64,000 nt of DNA from Mycolicibacterium hippocampi. GTDB taxonomy: Bacteria; Actinomycetota; Actinomycetes; Mycobacteriales; Mycobacteriaceae. Position numbers and translations under genes: made by a program. The stretch lies in NCBI RefSeq assembly GCF_010723735.1, contig NZ_BLLB01000002.1, positions 2,542,001-2,606,000 of the forward strand, in the 5' to 3' direction. The notes under the pieces are model-generated. The model was not told the origin of the DNA, did no database searches, and saw only the letters and a list, made by a program, of their open reading frames with translations. Below, piece by piece: positions 49,908-59,099 of the stretch (its first letter is position 1; each line of letters begins with the position of its first letter).

Positions 49908-50540
49908 ATGACCGACATCGACGAGGCCCTCAGACCTGTCCTGCCGCGCGAGCTCACCTCGATACCCGACGACGTGCGGATGGTGCCGGGCCCGCCGACA
50001 CCGCCGGTCGACGAACCGTACGGGTTGCGGGTCGCCGATCCCGTCGCCGACGCGGAGTTGGTGTCGGAGTGGATGAATCGTCCGCACCTGGTCGAAGCCT
50101 GGGAGTATCCCTGGCCGCCGCAGCGCTGGCGGCGCTACCTGCAGGCCCAGGTCGACGGCGAGTACTCGCGGCCGTTCATCGGCAGCTTCCGGGGCCGGGA
50201 GGTGGCCTACATCGAGATCTATCGGGCAGCAAAGGATTCCATCGCCACCCGCTACCACGCCGACCCGCACGACCTGGGCCTGCACGCGGCGGTCGCCGAC
50301 CTCAAGCTGGTCAACCGCGGCCTGGTGCCGCTGTTGTTCCCCAAGCTGGTGGCCAGCCTGTTCGAAATCGAACCCCGCTGTCGTCGGGTGATGTTCGACC
50401 CGGACCATCGCAACACCAGCGCGCGCCGGGTGTGCGAGTTCGCCAAGTGCGCGTTCCTCGGTGAGCACGACATGGCCAACCGGAGGATGGCGCTCTACGC
50501 GCTGCCCCGCACCCCCGACGACATCCCGGCCACGCGCTAG
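49908..50540 (+). CDS. mbtK: Mycobactin lysine N-acyltransferase MbtK (GNAT)
   Basis: Acylates the epsilon-amino group of the hydroxylysine/lysine residues of mycobactin. 210 residues with the IucB/MbtK GNAT layout: [70 protein letters not shown] and the end [29 protein letters not shown]. Convergent with mbtN-mbtM-mbtL, as in the M. tuberculosis mbt-2 cluster (Rv1344-Rv1347c). Strong call. Confidence 0.95.
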   Translation: MTDIDEALRPVLPRELTSIPDDVRMVPGPPTPPVDEPYGLRVADPVADAELVSEWMNRPHLVEAWEYPWPPQRWRRYLQAQVDGEYSRPFIGSFRGREVAYIEIYRAAKDSIATRYHADPHDLGLHAAVADLKLVNRGLVPLLFPKLVASLFEIEPRCRRVMFDPDHRNTSARRVCEFAKCAFLGEHDMANRRMALYALPRTPDDIPATR

Positions 50541-50556
50541 CCGCCCCTCCGCCCGT

Positions 50557-50617
50557 CGCGAAATATCATTCCGGGTCGCGATCTGGCAAAAATCACAGCC
50601 CGGAATGATATTTCGCG
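50557..50617. repeat. Large perfect inverted repeat between mbtK and mbtN
   Basis: Arm CGCGAAATATCATTCCGGG (50557-50575) pairs exactly with its reverse complement at 50599-50617, with a 23-nt loop. The right arm encodes the last codons of mbtN (AKYHSGL) and its stop codon lies in the loop. It could be a bidirectional terminator for the convergent mbtK and mbtN genes, or a REP-like mobile repeat that has changed the mbtN C-terminus. Confidence 0.7.
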
Positions 50618-51789
50618 GGCGAGGTGGGCGAGCCGATCGTCTCGGCGTAGCCGTCGAAGTCGGGTTTCATGGCCGCGGCCACCAACTCCCACAGCACCTC
50701 GTCGGTGCCGCCGCCCACCCGGGCCAGCTTCATGTCGCGCCACCACCGACCCAGCGGCGTCTCGTCGACCAGGTAGCCGGATCCGCCGAAGATGTGCATG
50801 CACTCCGAGAGCACTTCCTCGCCCAACCGCGCGGCGGTGACCTTGACCGCCGCCGCGGCCCGCAGATCCAGGCGGCCCTGTGCGGCAATGCCGTTGAGAC
50901 CGTGCCGGAGCAGATCCACACGCGCCTGCAGATCGGCCATCCGCATCCGCAGCGCCTGATGCTCGAACAGCGTGGCACCGAACTGGCGGCGCTGGAGCAT
51001 CCGGGCGTGGGTCACGCCGAGCACCCGCTGGCACGACGACGCGACCTGCCCGGCGATCGACATCCGTTCGTGGGCCAGGCCCCATGAGATCGCGGCAAGG
51101 CCGGTGCCGGCTCTGGCCACCAGATGGTCGGCGGGAACCCAGGTGTCGATGTGCACCGCCGCAGTGTCCAGCGGACCGGCACCCACCTTGCGGTACGGCG
51201 CCTGGACCTGCACCTGCGTCGTCGGCACCGCGATCACCAGGACGTTTCCATGCCTGCTGGCGGGGTCGCCGTCCACACCCCGGGCGACCACCATGATGTG
51301 GTCGGCGATCGGCGACAGCGACACGAACTTCTTGATCCCACGGACCTCGAAACCGTCACGGGCGGTGCGGACTTCGGTCTCGACGATCTGCAGGTCCGAG
51401 CCGCCCGACTCCTCGGAGGCCCCGATGCAGAGCACGGTCTCGCCGTCGACGGCCTTCTCGCAGATGGTCCTGAGGTGATCGGATCTGCCGAACCGGCGCA
51501 GGATGGCGATCGCCGAATCGTGCAGGCTCACCCCGACGCCGATGCCGGCGGAGCCGAGACGGCCGAGCCGGAAGGCCAGTTCGTTCAGCTTGGCGACGTC
51601 GGGGTGTTGGTCACCGGCGGGCCCCCACTTGCCACGAAACACCCCGCTGCTGCCCAGATGCTCGATCAGCTTGCGGGGGAAGCGCTCTGAGGCCTCGGCC
51701 TCTGCAGTCCACGTGACGATCCGCTCGCCGAAGACGTCGTCGAGCAGCTCGCGGTAGTCATCGATGCCGGCACCGATCGACGCGGTCAC
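50593..51789 (-). CDS. mbtN: Mycobactin acyl-ACP dehydrogenase MbtN
   Basis: Introduces the double bond in the mycobactin fatty acyl chain while it is attached to MbtL. 398 residues of the acyl-CoA dehydrogenase family: [93 protein letters not shown] (FAD site and C-terminal helical domain). GTG start overlapping the mbtM stop (GTGA). The C-terminus SPAKYHSGL is read from the inverted repeat and is probably not conserved. Confidence 0.93.
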   Translation of the reverse strand: MTASIGAGIDDYRELLDDVFGERIVTWTAEAEASERFPRKLIEHLGSSGVFRGKWGPAGDQHPDVAKLNELAFRLGRLGSAGIGVGVSLHDSAIAILRRFGRSDHLRTICEKAVDGETVLCIGASEESGGSDLQIVETEVRTARDGFEVRGIKKFVSLSPIADHIMVVARGVDGDPASRHGNVLVIAVPTTQVQVQAPYRKVGAGPLDTAAVHIDTWVPADHLVARAGTGLAAISWGLAHERMSIAGQVASSCQRVLGVTHARMLQRRQFGATLFEHQALRMRMADLQARVDLLRHGLNGIAAQGRLDLRAAAAVKVTAARLGEEVLSECMHIFGGSGYLVDETPLGRWWRDMKLARVGGGTDEVLWELVAAAMKPDFDGYAETIGSPTSPAKYHSGL

Positions 51790-53360
51790 GCGCGCACCGC
51801 CTGCAGGTTCTGTTTGACTTCGAGCCGGCGGAGCTTGCCCGACGACGTGCGGGGCAGCGACCCGGGCGTGAGGAACACCACCTCCGCAGGTACCACGCCG
51901 CACTGAGACGCGACCCGCTGCACCAGATCGGCTCGCGCTCCGGCCTCGTCGGGTCCGCGGAACTCTGCGGCGATGACCAGCCCCTGGCGCGCCGAGTCGC
52001 CTTCGGTGCCCACCGCGACGACGGCGCCCTCGCGGACGCCGCGCACCTGGGCGGCGACGCGTTCGATCTCACTGGGAAACAGGTTGCGTCCCGCCACCGT
52101 GATCAGTTCCTTGATCCGTCCGCACACCACCAGCCCGGCGTCGGTCAGATAGCCCAGGTCCCCGGTGGGGAACCACTCGCCGGGCACCAGCGGCGCCTGG
52201 CCGAGATAGCCCGACATCATCGAGGTGCCCCGGATCTCGACCTCGCCGATCTCGGCACCGCCCTGGGAGTGGTCGGTCGGGGCGATCCGCAACTCCATGC
52301 CGGGGATGGCGGTGCCGAGGACAGCGTGCCGGCTGACCGAATCGGTTGCCGGATCCAGGATCTCGTGGACTTCCAACCCTGTTCCCGGACGGGGGGAGGT
52401 GACGGCGCAGGTGGATTCGGCCAGCCCGTAGGAGGGTGCGGCGGCGTGCGGATCGAGGCCGAAGCGGGCCATCTCGGTCAGGAACAGCTCCAACCCCGCA
52501 CAGTCGATGGGTTCGCCACCGTTGATGGCGAATCGCAGGCTGCCGAGGTCGACGTCGGGCACCCGTCGGGCGTACTTGCCGAGTACCGAGTACGCGAAAT
52601 TCGGTGCGGCGGTGACGGTTGCGCGGCTCTTCGACAGCCAGCTGAGCCACCGGAACGGGGACGCGGCGAAGGCCGCCGTGGGTGCCAACCACATCTCGGC
52701 GCCGCTGATGGCGCCGGTGAGCAGGAACGTCAAACCCATGTCGTGGTACAGCGGCAACCAGGTACACCCGACGTCGTGACCGGGGGACACCCCGGTGTGC
52801 GTGCGCAGTCCGGTGACATTGTCCATGACCGCCTCGGGCGACAGCACGGCGGTGCGCGGAGTTCCGGTGGAACCTGCGGTGCCCTGCAGGACCGCCGGGG
52901 TGCCCTCGGCTGTCGCCTGCTGAGCGAAAGTCGAGGAGCGCTGCTGGTGGCCGACGGCGACGACGTCGTGGACGGTCAGGCGGGTGCCGTTGGCGCGCAG
53001 GGGGTCCAGGTGTGGATCGAGACTGAACACCTGGGTGACCCCGATGCCGTCGAATCTCTCTGCGGTGGTGCGGGCCCACTGCTGGGCATCGGCGCCACGG
53101 ATGGGGCCGGGAAGCACCGACAGCGAACGGCCGGCCAGCCATGCACCCTGGATCGCCGCGACGAACTCCACGGTGGGCTCACCGACGAGGCCGACGGCGC
53201 CGGCGGGGCCGTCGAGGATCCGGTCGGCGATGTTCTCGGCCCGGGCATGGACCTCCTGCCACGGATGGGGAGTCCACTGTCCGCTGGCGCGGTCGAGCAC
53301 CACGAGATTGTTCGTGGACGTCGTCATCGCCTGCGACAGTGCGGTCGCGAGCGCGCTCAC
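51786..53360 (-). CDS. mbtM: Mycobactin long-chain fatty acyl-AMP ligase MbtM (FadD33)
   Basis: Activates a fatty acid and loads it on the carrier protein MbtL. 524 residues of the adenylate-forming family with the A3-type loop [35 protein letters not shown] (FAAL-like), [52 protein letters not shown] and [15 protein letters not shown] with the catalytic Lys near the end. GTG start overlapping mbtL by 4 nt. Middle gene of mbtL-mbtM-mbtN. Confidence 0.93.
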   Translation of the reverse strand: MSALATALSQAMTTSTNNLVVLDRASGQWTPHPWQEVHARAENIADRILDGPAGAVGLVGEPTVEFVAAIQGAWLAGRSLSVLPGPIRGADAQQWARTTAERFDGIGVTQVFSLDPHLDPLRANGTRLTVHDVVAVGHQQRSSTFAQQATAEGTPAVLQGTAGSTGTPRTAVLSPEAVMDNVTGLRTHTGVSPGHDVGCTWLPLYHDMGLTFLLTGAISGAEMWLAPTAAFAASPFRWLSWLSKSRATVTAAPNFAYSVLGKYARRVPDVDLGSLRFAINGGEPIDCAGLELFLTEMARFGLDPHAAAPSYGLAESTCAVTSPRPGTGLEVHEILDPATDSVSRHAVLGTAIPGMELRIAPTDHSQGGAEIGEVEIRGTSMMSGYLGQAPLVPGEWFPTGDLGYLTDAGLVVCGRIKELITVAGRNLFPSEIERVAAQVRGVREGAVVAVGTEGDSARQGLVIAAEFRGPDEAGARADLVQRVASQCGVVPAEVVFLTPGSLPRTSSGKLRRLEVKQNLQAVRA

Positions 53361-53617
53361 CGGTCGGCCGGCACCTTCGCCAGGATTGCCTCCTCCAGGT
53401 CGCCGACCGTATCGCAGGTCAGCAGATCCTCTTCGGACAACGCCACGCCGATCTTGTCTTCGATGGCCACCATGCCGACCGCGAAAGCCACCGAATCCAG
53501 GCCGACGTCGTCGATCAGCCGTGACTCGCGGGTCACCCGACCGGTGTCGACATTCAGGTCGTCGCGCAGGATCTCCTCGAGGGCCGCGCTGACGGCTTCC
53601 GGGGTTGACGTCTCCAT
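53357..53617 (-). CDS. mbtL: Mycobactin acyl carrier protein MbtL
   Basis: 86-residue acyl carrier protein. The phosphopantetheine attachment serine is in [14 protein letters not shown]. Holds the fatty acyl chain processed by MbtN and transferred by MbtK. First gene of the mbtL-mbtM-mbtN unit; its upstream region has an IdeR-like box. Confidence 0.93.
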   Translation of the reverse strand: METSTPEAVSAALEEILRDDLNVDTGRVTRESRLIDDVGLDSVAFAVGMVAIEDKIGVALSEEDLLTCDTVGDLEEAILAKVPADR

Positions 53618-53646
53618 GCGGTGGGACGTTACACCCCGAAGTAAAG

Positions 53647-53665
53647 GTAGGCTACGCTTACCCCG
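53647..53665. promoter_or_regulatory. IdeR-like iron box upstream of mbtL
   Basis: Sequence GTAGGCTACGCTTACC keeps the AGG...GCTTACC halves of the iron box, with about 13 of 19 matches to the consensus. It begins about 30 bp upstream of the mbtL start. Together with the mbtK site it suggests both halves of the cluster are iron-repressed. Confidence 0.5.
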
Positions 53666-53673
53666 GTTGGTCC

Positions 53674-54759
53674 TCAGTAGTCGTAACTGGCCAGCTCGAC
53701 GGTGCCTGGTGGCCTGTTCTCGTCGATCGAGGCTCGCGCCGGCACCATCTCACTGGTCACCAAGCCGTGCTGCTGCGTGATCTCGTCGACGATCTCGAAA
53801 CTTCGAGCAATGCTGCCCGGGGTATCCACCACGATCGTCGTCACCGGAACGCCCCGGCCGAGTTGCAGGAACCGGTCCCCATGGGGTGGGTCACCGCCGT
53901 GGAAGCCCCATATGCCGCGCAATGCTGTTGCGCCACTGGCGCCCTGGGTTGCACGCAACCGTCGGATCAGCGCGCGATGGACAGGTACCCCGTCGTAGAG
54001 CGAGTCCTCCGAGGTGTACACCATCAGCTTCTGGTGCAAGGCCCGGCCTTTGCCGTCGGTGCCGGGGAGATGGTCCGGCCGGGCCAACAGACTGCCATCG
54101 CGCTTGCACACTCGAACGCGTTCGATCGTCATCAGTGGCCGGCTCAGCAGGCCGTCGAGTTCAGACACTGCGCCGCCGACGCTGTCCGCGCTGCCGACGG
54201 CGATGATCATCACCGGTACGTCGACGTTGCGGCCGAAAAAGCCGGCGCGGTGGCGGTCTCCGTTGACGGTGCCGTCCACCCCCAGGAAGGTGGACGCCCC
54301 GTCGAGTCCGTGCCGGAACAGCAGGTCGCAAACGGCGAGGTAGGCCGGCCGACGCTGCACGCGTTCCTGTCGACCGACGTAGACCGTCAGTTTGACGCCA
54401 TCGTGGAGTGCCGAGGCCATCGCGAAGCCGTGACCCTCGCGTTCGCCGCCGATCAGGCGCGCTCGTTCCACCGTCACGAGCCCGCGCGGTGTGAGGCCGA
54501 CGACCGCATCCACCAGGCCCGAGATCTTGACGTCCGTGTCGACGGCCGCCACGGCCACCGGCGGGTCTTCGGACAGGCTCAGGGAACTGTCGGTGCGCAG
54601 TAGATGACGCGGCCCGAAACCGGCTGAGCCGCGCAGCATGATGCTGATGGCCACGCATTCGCGGTCGTACAGGTCGAGCAGCGCCTCGGCGAGAAAGTGC
54701 CCGTCGGTGCGCTGGCGCTCGCCGAAGTACGTCGTCAGTTTCAGACAGTTCTCGTTCAC
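53674..54759 (-). CDS. Tandem DUF190 protein (Rv3071-like)
   Basis: About 361 residues from a GTG at 54759 (VNENCLKLTTYFGERQRTDGHFL); an upstream GTG in frame at 54792 is possible. It holds three DUF190-like units: LKLTTYFGERQ..., VKLTVYVGRQERVQRRPAYLAVCDLLFRHGLDGASTFLGVDG, and KLMVYTSEDSLYDGVPVHRALIRRLRATQGASGATALRGIWGF; each resembles a PII-like ferredoxin fold. The first unit and the third are clear. Linked to crcB genes in many bacteria; probably a cytosolic partner in ion homeostasis. In M. tuberculosis Rv3071 has the same place. Confidence 0.85.
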   Translation of the reverse strand: MNENCLKLTTYFGERQRTDGHFLAEALLDLYDRECVAISIMLRGSAGFGPRHLLRTDSSLSLSEDPPVAVAAVDTDVKISGLVDAVVGLTPRGLVTVERARLIGGEREGHGFAMASALHDGVKLTVYVGRQERVQRRPAYLAVCDLLFRHGLDGASTFLGVDGTVNGDRHRAGFFGRNVDVPVMIIAVGSADSVGGAVSELDGLLSRPLMTIERVRVCKRDGSLLARPDHLPGTDGKGRALHQKLMVYTSEDSLYDGVPVHRALIRRLRATQGASGATALRGIWGFHGGDPPHGDRFLQLGRGVPVTTIVVDTPGSIARSFEIVDEITQQHGLVTSEMVPARASIDENRPPGTVELASYDY

Positions 54760-54761
54760 GA

Positions 54762-55136
54762 TCAGTTCCCGTTCACAGCCATTCCCAGCCACATTCCGGC
54801 GGCCGCCGCCATCAGGCCCAGCGAGACGCTGACGAAGATGTTGGCCGCCGCGTGCCTGGCCTGACGTTCCTCGCCGAGGCGTTGGGTCTCCAGCATCCAG
54901 GTCGAGAACGTGGTGTAGGAGCCGATCAGAGCCGTTCCGGCCAACAGGGCGACCTCATGGGGCAGCGCCAGACCGGTGAGGAAGCCGAGTACCAGCGCGC
55001 CGCTGAGGTTGACCACCAGGGTGCCGAACGGGAACGAGCCTGCGGTACGGCGCGCCACACTGCGGTCCACCAGGAAACGTGCCACCGCGCCGAGGCCGCC
55101 GAGGACCAGCACGCCGCTCCAGACCAGGACGTTCAC
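54762..55136 (-). CDS. crcB: Fluoride exporter CrcB/Fluc, subunit 2
   Basis: 124 residues, four transmembrane helices. Fluc motifs: [37 protein letters not shown] (Asn in the pore) and [18 protein letters not shown] (TTFST Phe/Thr track). GTG start overlapping the upstream crcB stop by 4 nt. Paired genes with separate sequences suggest a heterodimeric channel in opposite membrane orientation. The end is 2 bp before the DUF190 gene. Confidence 0.92.
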   Translation of the reverse strand: MNVLVWSGVLVLGGLGAVARFLVDRSVARRTAGSFPFGTLVVNLSGALVLGFLTGLALPHEVALLAGTALIGSYTTFSTWMLETQRLGEERQARHAAANIFVSVSLGLMAAAAGMWLGMAVNGN

Positions 55137-55528
55137 CGCAGCACCCGGACCCGTCGTACCAGCATCGTCGCGACATACACCGCGACCAGGCCGGCCGAGA
55201 TGCTTCCGGCGGTGTAGCCGACCGCCAGCGCGTAGTGACCGTGCTCGATCATCGAAATGGTCTCCACCTGCATCGTCGAGAAGGTCGTCAGGCCACCGCA
55301 CAACCCGGTGCCCAACAGTGGGCGCCGGTAGCTGGACAGCGGCAGCCGCTCCAACAACCGCGTGGTGAAGTAGCCGAGTAGGAACGCGCCGACGATGTTG
55401 ACGACGAACGTCGGCCACGGCCATCGTCCGGGGTCCGGGGCCGCCAACGTCTCGAACGCGGCACGGGAGAACGCGCCCAAGGCGCCTCCGACGAACACCG
55501 CGGCGAGTTCCCGCCGGTCGTAGGCCAT
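55133..55528 (-). CDS. crcB: Fluoride exporter CrcB/Fluc, subunit 1
   Basis: 131 residues, four transmembrane helices with [35 protein letters not shown] and [18 protein letters not shown]. Removes fluoride passively from the cytoplasm. Start ATG (MAYDRREL). Stop overlaps the second crcB (GTGA). Divergent from pgm by 72 bp; no fluoride riboswitch was recognised in this spacer. Same order as Rv3069-Rv3070-Rv3071 beside pgmA in M. tuberculosis. Confidence 0.92.
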   Translation of the reverse strand: MAYDRRELAAVFVGGALGAFSRAAFETLAAPDPGRWPWPTFVVNIVGAFLLGYFTTRLLERLPLSSYRRPLLGTGLCGGLTTFSTMQVETISMIEHGHYALAVGYTAGSISAGLVAVYVATMLVRRVRVLR

Positions 55529-55600
55529 GTCCGAGGAGTATGCCTGCTCGGTCGTGCTCCAGTGTTCTTTACCGGAGGCAGACGTAGCACAATCGAGACC

Positions 55601-57232
55601 ATGGCGAACCCGCGTGCCGGCCAGTTGGCGCAACCCGAGGATCTCATCGATGTGGCTGCGGTGGTGACGGCGTACTACACCGTCGACCCCGACCCCGACG
55701 ACGTCGACCAGCAGGTGGCGTTCGGCACCTCGGGACACCGCGGATCCAGTCTGGACGCAGCGTTCAACGAGGCGCACATCCTGGCCACCACCCAGGCCAT
55801 CGCCGAATACCGGGCCGCACAGGGCACCACAGGTCCGTTGTTCATCGGGCGCGACACCCACGCACTGTCGGAGCCGGCGTGGGTTTCCGCGCTGGAGGTG
55901 CTGGCCGCCAACGACGTTGTCGCCATGGTGGATTCGGCAGACCGCTACACCCCGACGCCGGCGGTCAGCCACGCGATCCTGGCGTTCAATCGGGGCCGCG
56001 ACACCGGTCTGGCGGATGGCATCGTCGTCACGCCGTCGCACAACCCGCCCCGTGACGGCGGGTTCAAGTACAACCCGCCCAACGGCGGCCCGGCCGACGG
56101 CGACGCCACCGGCGTCATCGCAAAGCGCGCCAACGAGATCCTGCGCGACGGCCTCAAAGCGGTCAAGCGGGTGCCGTTGGCCAGAGCGTTGGGCACCGCC
56201 CAGCGCCACGACTATCTCGACGCCTACGTCGCCGATCTACCCAACGTCGTGGACATGCACGCGATCAGCGCGCAGGGCATCCGCATCGGTGCCGATCCGC
56301 TCGGCGGTGCCAGCGTCGACTACTGGGGTGCCATCGCCGAGCGGCACAACCTGGAGCTGACGGTCGTCAACCCGCTCGTCGACGCCGCGTGGCGGTTCAT
56401 GACGCTGGACACCGACGGCAAGATCCGGATGGACTGCAGCTCGCCCAACGCGATGGCCTCGCTCATCGGCGGCATCGGGAACTACCAGATCGCCACCGGT
56501 AACGACCCCGACGCCGACCGGCACGGCATCGTCACGCCCGACGGCGGCCTGATGAACCCGAACCACTACCTCGCGGTGGCGATCGACTACCTGTACTCCA
56601 ACCGTCCGGACTGGCCCGCCTCGATCGCGGTCGGCAAGACGGCGGTGAGTTCGTCGATCATCGACCGGGTGGTGACCGGTCTGGGTCGCGAACTGGTGGA
56701 GGTGCCGGTCGGCTTCAAGTGGTTCGTCGACGGCCTGATCGGCGGCACCATCGGCTTCGGTGGCGAGGAGAGCGCCGGGGCGTCCTTCCTGCGCCGCGAT
56801 GGATCGGTGTGGACCACCGACAAGGACGGCATCATCCTGGCGCTGCTGGCTGCGGAGATGCTTGCCGTGACCGGTTCGACGCCATCGCAGCGGTACGCCA
56901 CGCTGGCCGAAAAGTACGGCGCCCCCACGTACGCCCGGGTCGACGCCCCGGCCGATCGCGAGCAGAAGGCACGGCTGGCCAAGCTGTCAGCCGAGCAGGT
57001 CACCGCCACCGAGCTGGCCGGGGAGCCGATCACCGCGAAGCTGACGACGGCGCCCGGCAACGGCGCCCCGTTGGGCGGGCTCAAGGTGACGACCGAGAAC
57101 GCGTGGTTCGCCGCGCGGCCGTCGGGAACCGAGGACGTGTACAAGATCTACGCCGAATCGTTCCGCGGACCCGAGCATCTCGCCGAGGTGCAGGACGCCG
57201 CCCGCGAAGTGGTCAACAAGGTCATTTCGTGA
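55601..57232 (+). CDS. pgm: Phosphoglucomutase (alpha-D-glucose phosphate-specific)
   Basis: Interconverts glucose-1-P and glucose-6-P. 543 residues from [17 protein letters not shown] (ATG at 55601). Motifs: [22 protein letters not shown], catalytic serine in [16 protein letters not shown], metal loop [12 protein letters not shown], sugar loop [15 protein letters not shown] and phosphate loop [16 protein letters not shown]. Full length; beside crcB as in M. tuberculosis Rv3068c. Confidence 0.96.
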   Translation: MANPRAGQLAQPEDLIDVAAVVTAYYTVDPDPDDVDQQVAFGTSGHRGSSLDAAFNEAHILATTQAIAEYRAAQGTTGPLFIGRDTHALSEPAWVSALEVLAANDVVAMVDSADRYTPTPAVSHAILAFNRGRDTGLADGIVVTPSHNPPRDGGFKYNPPNGGPADGDATGVIAKRANEILRDGLKAVKRVPLARALGTAQRHDYLDAYVADLPNVVDMHAISAQGIRIGADPLGGASVDYWGAIAERHNLELTVVNPLVDAAWRFMTLDTDGKIRMDCSSPNAMASLIGGIGNYQIATGNDPDADRHGIVTPDGGLMNPNHYLAVAIDYLYSNRPDWPASIAVGKTAVSSSIIDRVVTGLGRELVEVPVGFKWFVDGLIGGTIGFGGEESAGASFLRRDGSVWTTDKDGIILALLAAEMLAVTGSTPSQRYATLAEKYGAPTYARVDAPADREQKARLAKLSAEQVTATELAGEPITAKLTTAPGNGAPLGGLKVTTENAWFAARPSGTEDVYKIYAESFRGPEHLAEVQDAAREVVNKVIS

Positions 57233-57245
57233 ACAAGGTCAAAGC

Positions 57246-58514
57246 TTGAGTTCGCGCCCGGAGGGCGAGTGTCAGGACAAGACCAAACGCCGACTTCCCC
57301 GTGAAGTCTGGGTCCTGGTATTCGCCAACGTTGTCGTGGCGCTCGGCTACGGCGTGGTGGCGCCGGTGCTGCCGCAGTACGCACGTCACTTCGGAGTCAG
57401 CATCAGCCTCGCGACATTCGTCATCACCGCGTTCGCCGTCATGCGACTGGTGGGGGCGCCGCCGGCCGGCTGGATGGTCCAGCGCCTGGGGGAGCGGAAG
57501 GTCTACATCAGCGGACTCGTCATCGTCGCCCTGTCGACCGCGGCGTGCGCGTTCGCCGAAACATACTGGCAACTCCTGTTTTTCCGCTCCCTGGGCGGAG
57601 TCGGGTCGGCGATGTTCACGGTGTCGTCGCTGGGATTGATGATCCGGATCTCCCCGCCCGACGCGCGTGGCCGCGTCGCCGGGCTGTTCTCGTCGGGGTT
57701 CATGTTCGGCTCGGTGGGCGGGCCGATCCTGGGGAGCCTGACCGTCGGGTTCGGTCTGTCGGCACCGTTCCTGATCTACGGCGCTGCGCTGTTGGTCGCC
57801 GCGACCGTCGTTTTTGTCAGCCTGCGCAATTCCGCCGTTGTCGCCCAAGCTGACGAAGAGGCGGCGCCGCCGGTGCCGCTCCGGACGGTGTTCCGGCACC
57901 GGGCCTATCGGGCTGCGTTGTTCTCCAACTTCGCCACCGGGTGGGCGTCATTCGGTCTGCGGATAGCGTTGGTGCCGTTGTTCGTGGTGGAGGTGCTCGG
58001 CGGCGGGCCGGGCGCGGCCGGTCTTGCGCTGACCGCCTTCGCGGTGGGAAACATCTCGGTCGTCATCCCCAGTGGATATCTGTCGGACCGCCTGGGGCGC
58101 CGCAAGCTGTTGATCTTCGGGTTGGCGCTGGCGGCGGTGTCGACCGCGCTGGTGGGATTCACCACCTCACTGCCGGTGTTCCTGGTCGCTGCCGTCATCG
58201 CCGGTGCGGCGACCGGCATCTTCATCTCACCGCAGCAGGCCGCCGTTGCCGACGTGCTGGGCAACAAGTCGCGGGGCGGGTCGGCGGTCGCCACCTTCCA
58301 GATGATGGCGGATTTCGGCTCGATCGGCGGATCGCTGCTGGTGGGCCTGATCGCCCAGTACACCTCCTTCGGGTGGGCGTTCCTGGTCAGCGGGCTGATC
58401 CTCGGCATCGCGGCGGTGGGCTGGATCTTCGCCCCGGAAACCCGGCCGCGGACTGACACCGAGCACACGCAGGTCCGTCCGCTGGGCCCCGAAGCCGGCG
58501 GGGAAGTACCGTGA
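57246..58514 (+). CDS. MFS transporter, probable drug/metabolite exporter
   Basis: 422 residues, about 12 transmembrane helices. Major facilitator motifs: VVAPVLPQYARHFGVS, GAPPAGWMVQRLGERKVYISG (motif A), RSLGGVGSAMFTVSSLG, and SGYLSDRLGRRKLLIFGLAL in the second half. The start is a TTG at 57246, 13 bp after the pgm stop; no ATG or GTG fits before the first helix, so TTG is preferred. Substrate unknown. Confidence 0.85.
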   Translation: MSSRPEGECQDKTKRRLPREVWVLVFANVVVALGYGVVAPVLPQYARHFGVSISLATFVITAFAVMRLVGAPPAGWMVQRLGERKVYISGLVIVALSTAACAFAETYWQLLFFRSLGGVGSAMFTVSSLGLMIRISPPDARGRVAGLFSSGFMFGSVGGPILGSLTVGFGLSAPFLIYGAALLVAATVVFVSLRNSAVVAQADEEAAPPVPLRTVFRHRAYRAALFSNFATGWASFGLRIALVPLFVVEVLGGGPGAAGLALTAFAVGNISVVIPSGYLSDRLGRRKLLIFGLALAAVSTALVGFTTSLPVFLVAAVIAGAATGIFISPQQAAVADVLGNKSRGGSAVATFQMMADFGSIGGSLLVGLIAQYTSFGWAFLVSGLILGIAAVGWIFAPETRPRTDTEHTQVRPLGPEAGGEVP

Positions 58515-58570
58515 CCTGCGATTTTGAACGGCCACCGCGGGTGGTGTAACTTCGATGAGCACAACATCTA

Positions 58571-58646
58571 GGGGCTATGGCGCAGTTGGTAGCGCACCAC
58601 ACTGGCAGTGTGGGGGTCAGGGGTTCGAATCCCCTTAGCTCCACCA
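58571..58646 (+). tRNA. tRNA-Ala (GGC anticodon)
   Basis: 76 nt including an encoded CCA. Acceptor stem GGGGCTA pairs with TAGCTCC; D arm GCGC...GCGC; anticodon stem CCACA/TGTGG with loop CTGGCAG, anticodon GGC at 58604-58606; T arm AGGGG TTCGAAT CCCCT. No integrase or attachment repeat is visible nearby. Confidence 0.95.
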
Positions 58647-58672
58647 GGGAACAGCATTCAACGAAAGCCATC

Positions 58673-58930
58673 ATGTCCGAGGACCAGATCTCCGACGTTC
58701 CACCCAATCACCTCTCCATTGATCCGAGAAGCCCTGGCTATGACGAAGAGGTGCTCAGCCGGGACGTGGGTATTCGCTTCAACGGCGTCGAGAAAACCAA
58801 TGTTGTCGAATACAACGTGGCCGAGGGTTGGGTGCGTGTTGAGGTTCCCACCGCCAAGGATCGTCGCGGAAATCCTATGGTCGTCAAGCTCAGCGGCACG
58901 GTCGAACCCTATTTTCGCCCCGAAGAATAG
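58673..58930 (+). CDS. DUF3297-family small protein
   Basis: 85 residues: MSEDQISDVPPNHLSIDPRS, DEEVLSRDVGIRFNGVEKTNVVEYNVAEGWVRV, AKDRRGNPMVVKLSGTVEPYF. This is the conserved DUF3297 core. Cytosolic; function unknown. It starts 26 bp after the tRNA and may be co-transcribed with it. The 170 bp after the stop contain no recognisable feature. Confidence 0.85.
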   Translation: MSEDQISDVPPNHLSIDPRSPGYDEEVLSRDVGIRFNGVEKTNVVEYNVAEGWVRVEVPTAKDRRGNPMVVKLSGTVEPYFRPEE

Positions 58931-59099
58931 CGCGCGACGCACCGTATCCGTTGCTAGCAGCGGACGGAGCGATCAGCCGCTCGAGGGTCTCCAGCGCCTC
59001 GGCGTGGCCTTCTTCCCGAGCGGCTTTCCGGTGTACTGCGGGTGACAATCCTCTGGTAGTCGGGTTTCCATGCGGCGGGACGCGTCACTCGCAGGAAAG

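Noticed and set aside
55529..55600. Possible fluoride riboswitch in front of crcB
   Set aside because: The 72-bp spacer is too short for a leader with this structure and I could not find the conserved pseudoknot pairing; a covariance search would settle it.
58571..58646. tRNA-Ala as an integration site for a genomic island
   Set aside because: No integrase gene and no repeated 3' tRNA segment were seen on either side.
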